A DNA stretch of 64,000 nt, taken from assembly GCF_004210375.1 (NCBI RefSeq), contig NC_134833.1, forward strand, positions 21,569,396 through 21,633,395. The letters run 5' to 3'. The translations under genes were made by a program, and so were the position numbers. Positions 60,240 through 64,000 of the stretch are shown piece after piece. The notes under the pieces were generated by a model, which was given only the letters and a program-made list of their open reading frames with translations, searched no databases and was not told the DNA's origin. Within the stretch, counting starts at the first letter, position 1. Each line of letters opens with the position of its first letter. The DNA comes from Tachypleus tridentatus. Taxonomy: Eukaryota > Arthropoda > Merostomata > Xiphosura > Limulidae.

Positions 60240-60826
60240 CAAGAAAATCAACACAACAAAACGATTCCATAACTAAGACAGAAAAAAAAAAACTGGCACT
60301 GCAGGCTCCTCTATCGCCAAAGGCCTGATGGAACTCACGTGACGTGAAAACCGGTCAGTGCTGGAGATTATACCTTGTTTCCATATCTTTCTTTATTCAC
60401 TGTCTGCAACTTTGATTACATGAGCCACAAATGGTTATAATCAACTCTCAAGCAGAATTTAAAATATTTGAAGATTTATGTATTTATAACTTAACTGTTC
60501 TTTCTTATGGTCTTTGAAAGTCTACCAAATCGAGTTATATTGAATATTGACACACTCAAAGAACAATGGATATAAGCGGAACTTGTGGAGACGATGGAAA
60601 TTAAAATTCACACAATACTTTGTTTTTATCCATAAAGCATCGAAACCTATACACATAAAACACACACAGTTTTTTTCTGATCTCTGTATTGTAGAAAATG
60701 TTTAATTAATAAAAAATAAAGAAACAAATTAATTGTACCTTACATTTGACTACTGTAACCCTATAGAGAATATGTACTGTAAAAATATGTAGTCGTAATT
60801 TATCATGTCGAAACAATACCATAAAA
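60240..60826. other. Spacer up to the assembly gap
   Basis: AT-rich, without recognisable elements. Confidence 0.4.
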
Positions 60827-61326
60827 NNNNNNNNNNNNNNNNNNNNNNNNNNNNNNNNNNNNNNNNNNNNNNNNNNNNNNNNNNNNNNNNNNNNNNNNNN
60901 NNNNNNNNNNNNNNNNNNNNNNNNNNNNNNNNNNNNNNNNNNNNNNNNNNNNNNNNNNNNNNNNNNNNNNNNNNNNNNNNNNNNNNNNNNNNNNNNNNNN
61001 NNNNNNNNNNNNNNNNNNNNNNNNNNNNNNNNNNNNNNNNNNNNNNNNNNNNNNNNNNNNNNNNNNNNNNNNNNNNNNNNNNNNNNNNNNNNNNNNNNNN
61101 NNNNNNNNNNNNNNNNNNNNNNNNNNNNNNNNNNNNNNNNNNNNNNNNNNNNNNNNNNNNNNNNNNNNNNNNNNNNNNNNNNNNNNNNNNNNNNNNNNNN
61201 NNNNNNNNNNNNNNNNNNNNNNNNNNNNNNNNNNNNNNNNNNNNNNNNNNNNNNNNNNNNNNNNNNNNNNNNNNNNNNNNNNNNNNNNNNNNNNNNNNNN
61301 NNNNNNNNNNNNNNNNNNNNNNNNNN
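60827..61326. other. Assembly gap of exactly 500 N
   Basis: A round 500-N run, typical of a scaffolding placeholder rather than a measured gap. True distance across it is unknown. Confidence 0.98.
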
Positions 61327-61739
61327 TATGTTAAATTAAACGAGACTTCGTAATGTATTTTACAACTTTATATACCTCTGTACATTTCAACAGGTTTACA
61401 AAACCGAAGTTCCTATTTACATACGATCTGGGTAAAGGTAAAGTATTTAGAAAACACACTAAAGCCAGACAAAATAATCAGCTAAGCCTGAATGATTAAT
61501 CAACTTTGCCTTCAAAAACTATCATATCTGAGTTTAGTTATACAAGACATTCCCCAACAGAGATACACAAGCGGGCTTCCAATTTAGTCATATAAGATAT
61601 TTCCTCTAACTGAGCTACGCAAGCCAGCTCTCAATTTAGTCATACAAGTGATCCCCAAGTTTGGGTATACAGTAATAGATCTTTCAGTCTGGCCATACAA
61701 GACATCTATCAGTTTGGTTGCATAAAATACTCTTCAGTT

Positions 61740-62610
61740 TGACTCAACAAAACATCTTTAAATTCGGCTGTACAAAACATCCGTCAGTTTGGCTATATAA
61801 GACATCTGTAGATTTGGCTATACATCTATCAGTTTGGCTATATAAGACATCTGTAGATTTGTCTATACATTTATCAGTTTGACTATATAAGACATCTTTC
61901 AAGTCGGCTATACATCTGTTAGTTTGGCTATATAAGACATCTTTCAAGTCGGCTATACATCTGTTAGTTTGGTTATATAAGACATCTTTCAAGTCGGCTA
62001 TACATCTGTTAGTTTGACTATATAAGACATCTTTCAAGTCGGCTATACATCTGTTAGTTTGGCTATATAAGACATCGTTCAAGTCGGCTATACATCTGTT
62101 AGTTTGACTATATAAGACATCTTTCAAAGTCGGCTATACATCTGTTAGTTTTGCTATATAAGACATCTTTCAAGTCGGCTATACATCTGTTAGTTTGACT
62201 ATATAAGACATCTTTCAAGTCGGCTATACATCTGTTAGTTTGACTATATAAGACATCTTTCAAGTCGGCTATACATCTGTTAGTTTGGCTATATAAGACA
62301 TCTTTTAAGTCGGCTATACATCTGTTAGTTTGACTATATAAGACATCTTTCAAGTCGGCTATACATCTGTTAGTTTGGCTATATAAGACATCTTTCAAGT
62401 CGGCTATACATCTGTTAGTTTGACTATATAAGACATCTTTCAAGTCGGCTATACATCTGTTAGTTTGGCTGTATAAGACATCTTTCAAGTCGGCCATACA
62501 TCTGTTAATTTGGCTATAAAAGGCACCTTTCAATTCGGCTACACAAGACACCTTTCAATTTGGCTTTGCAAGACATCTGTCAATATAGCTATATAAAACA
62601 TCTGCTATTT
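61740..62610. repeat. 45-bp minisatellite upstream of gene B
   Basis: About 17-18 copies of gacatctttcaagtcggcta + tacatctgttagtttggcta + tataa, with decayed flanking copies from about 61540. The 45-bp period is 15 codons, so the minus strand is open over much of it (units read DVLYSQTNRCIADLK). One extra A near 62127 shifts the frame. Confidence 0.95.
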
Positions 62611-62851
62611 TGGCTATGTAAACATCAAACATCTGTATTACATTTCGTTTGAAATGATAAATAAGTTTTTAATTATTCGTATAGCTACTACAAGACATTT
62701 CTTTAGTGAATATTCGCATAAATATCAGTTTGAAGATCCTTCCTATATCAAGTCTTTCTGAATATTTAGATTCTTGCTATGAAGTAAACTACATATACAC
62801 TACTTTGGTTTAGCAGTTGTTTTTTATTTTTTGGAATATTCTACATCATTC

Positions 62852-63080
62852 TGATAGGAATACTTAACAACTTTATGAATTAATTCAGATAGTTAAAAAA
62901 CTAATAGGAATACTTAACAAGTTGATTAACTAATTCAGATAGTTAAAAAACTAATAGGAATATTTAACAAGTTAATTAGTCAGATAGTTAAAAACTAATA
63001 GGAATACTTAACAAGTTAATTAATTCAGTTAATTAAAAACTAATAGGAATACTTAACAAGTTAATTAATTAATTTAGCAC
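62852..63080. repeat. 45-50-bp tandem repeat
   Basis: Five units of ctaataggaatacttaacaa + gttaattaattcagatagtt + aaaaa. Period drops from 50 to 44-45. Confidence 0.9.
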
Positions 63081-63364
63081 CATTCTTCTTTTACTAATTG
63101 TGTCGTGACGAAGAGGACATAACATCGATTTCTATAGTTGAAATTTTTCAGACAGTTTCTTTTCACGTGATGTCTACAAAGAGCTGAACGGTATCTTGGA
63201 ACGTTTATCTTGCCGAAAATTTCGGGTTTCGTCAATGTAACAATTTGACTAACTAACTAGCAAATGAATAATAATTATAAAGTAAACAAAACCTGAACAA
63301 CTCGTAACTGTACTTAAGTACCTAATCGAATTGAACGTAAAATACCTATCTCTGCATGTATATT
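63081..63364. other. Spacer without recognisable genes
   Basis: AT-rich, no assignable element. Confidence 0.4.
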
Positions 63365-63470
63365 CAAGCAGAAATTCTGCGGACTTACAACGCTAAAATT
63401 CGGGTTTCGATACCCGTGGCGGGCAGAGCACAGATAGCCCATTGTGTAGCTTTGTACTTAATTCAAAACA
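63365..63470 (+). mobile_element. Second tRNA-derived SINE family, best copy
   Basis: Representative of the shorter family: head aagcagaaattctgcggact, anticodon-like region tacaacgctaaaattcggg, B box ggtttcgatacccgtgg, then cgggcagagcacagatagcc and the tail cattgtgtagctttgtactt. It shares the cacagatagccc ... tgtagctttgtgc tail motif with the Thr-like family. A shared tail would let one LINE machinery mobilise both. Confidence 0.8.
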
Positions 63471-63609
63471 ACATCAAGCAGAAATTGTATCACAAAAAAG
63501 TACCCTGAACTGAGTACAACTTGTAATTCAGGGGCTGGAGTTTTTTTTTACCACTTGTTTGTTGGTATACACTATTGCAAGGTCTGAAAATGCTCTCCCA
63601 ACGCTGAAT

Positions 63610-63690
63610 CAGCAGCTAAGCTAAGGGCTTCTAACACTAAAAATTTGGTTTCAGTATCTGTGACGAGCAAAGCACAGATAGACTAATAAT
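63610..63690 (+). mobile_element. Second-family SINE fragment
   Basis: gggcttctaacactaaaaat, ttggtttcagtatctgtgac and gagcaaagcacagatagac follow the family order. Confidence 0.6.
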
Positions 63691-64000
63691 TTTTCCGTGG
63701 GATGATAATTACATCTTACATAAAACATGTTTATCATGTATTCCGTTTAATATTTACGTAAGACGAAGACCAGTTATAAAAGTATCGTAAGAACAAATTA
63801 CGATGCGATTTCGAAACTCATTCTCCCAACAGTCGCGAACGCGTTGTGTCTACAAACAACCAACATTGACTTACCGTTTCTAAAGCGTGCTCAGTTTCCG
63901 CTCTCGGGCTTTTTACACGGTGCGTGAAGTACAAACACTGCGTAAACGTGCCGCGCACTGAAGACGTTTGACCATGCTTCTGTCGTCTGCAGTTGTGAGC
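63691..64000. other. Terminal spacer, higher GC
   Basis: The last 150 bases are more GC-rich (gtgcgtgaagtacaaacact, cgtaaacgtgccgcgcactg) and could belong to a promoter or exon beyond the window. Nothing can be assigned. Confidence 0.3.

Noticed and set aside
60805..61353. A 182-codon frame across the gap
   Set aside because: It consists almost entirely of N.
61744..62551. Minus-strand frames of 127 and 147 codons as a repeat-protein gene
   Set aside because: They are the 45-bp minisatellite read in frame, with no promoter, signal peptide or intact ends. Kept only as a low-interest observation.

Overview
The window is arthropod nuclear DNA, most likely from a horseshoe crab (Xiphosura). The inference rests on split clip-domain serine protease genes of the horseshoe-crab proclotting-enzyme type and on a dense population of tRNA-derived SINEs. 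The species cannot be fixed from sequence alone. Standard GT-AG introns, AT-rich spacers and many minisatellites fit a large invertebrate genome. A 500-N run marks a scaffold gap.

Two protease genes lie head-to-tail on the minus strand. Gene A (1-1860) enters only with its signal-peptide exon and the first part of its clip exon. Gene B (21083-57237) appears complete as seven coding exons: signal peptide; propeptide + clip domain + Ser/Thr/Pro linker; activation site (KKR|IVGG); His exon; Asp exon; exon carrying the S1-pocket Asp; Ser exon and stop. All its splice phases agree. The catalytic part is intact, but the large clip exon is frameshifted in this assembly.

Intron 4 of gene B is about 24 kb and is almost wholly a 57-bp satellite arranged largely as 114-bp dimers. 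The monomer aligns to the first bases of the same intron at the exon 4 donor. In gene-sense orientation it repeats GTAAGTAT, a perfect match to the 5' end of U1 snRNA, roughly 370 times. A separate 73-bp array duplicates the 3' end of exon 5 with its donor site. A 56-bp array abuts the exon 5 acceptor and a 46-bp array fills part of intron 5. These splice-junction-seeded expansions are the most unusual feature here.

Mobile elements: about 22 tRNA-Thr-like SINE copies or fragments (several nested, with clear target duplications), about 13 relics of a second tRNA-derived SINE, two relics of one Tc1-like family, a hAT-type non-autonomous element with 8-bp duplication, a TTAA-flanked Kolobok-like element with a THAP domain sitting inside the satellite, a 216-bp TTAA-flanked element that carries a piece of 28S rRNA, and three foldback palindromes. 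I see no RNA gene, CRISPR array or operon. The remaining spacers hold nothing I can assign.
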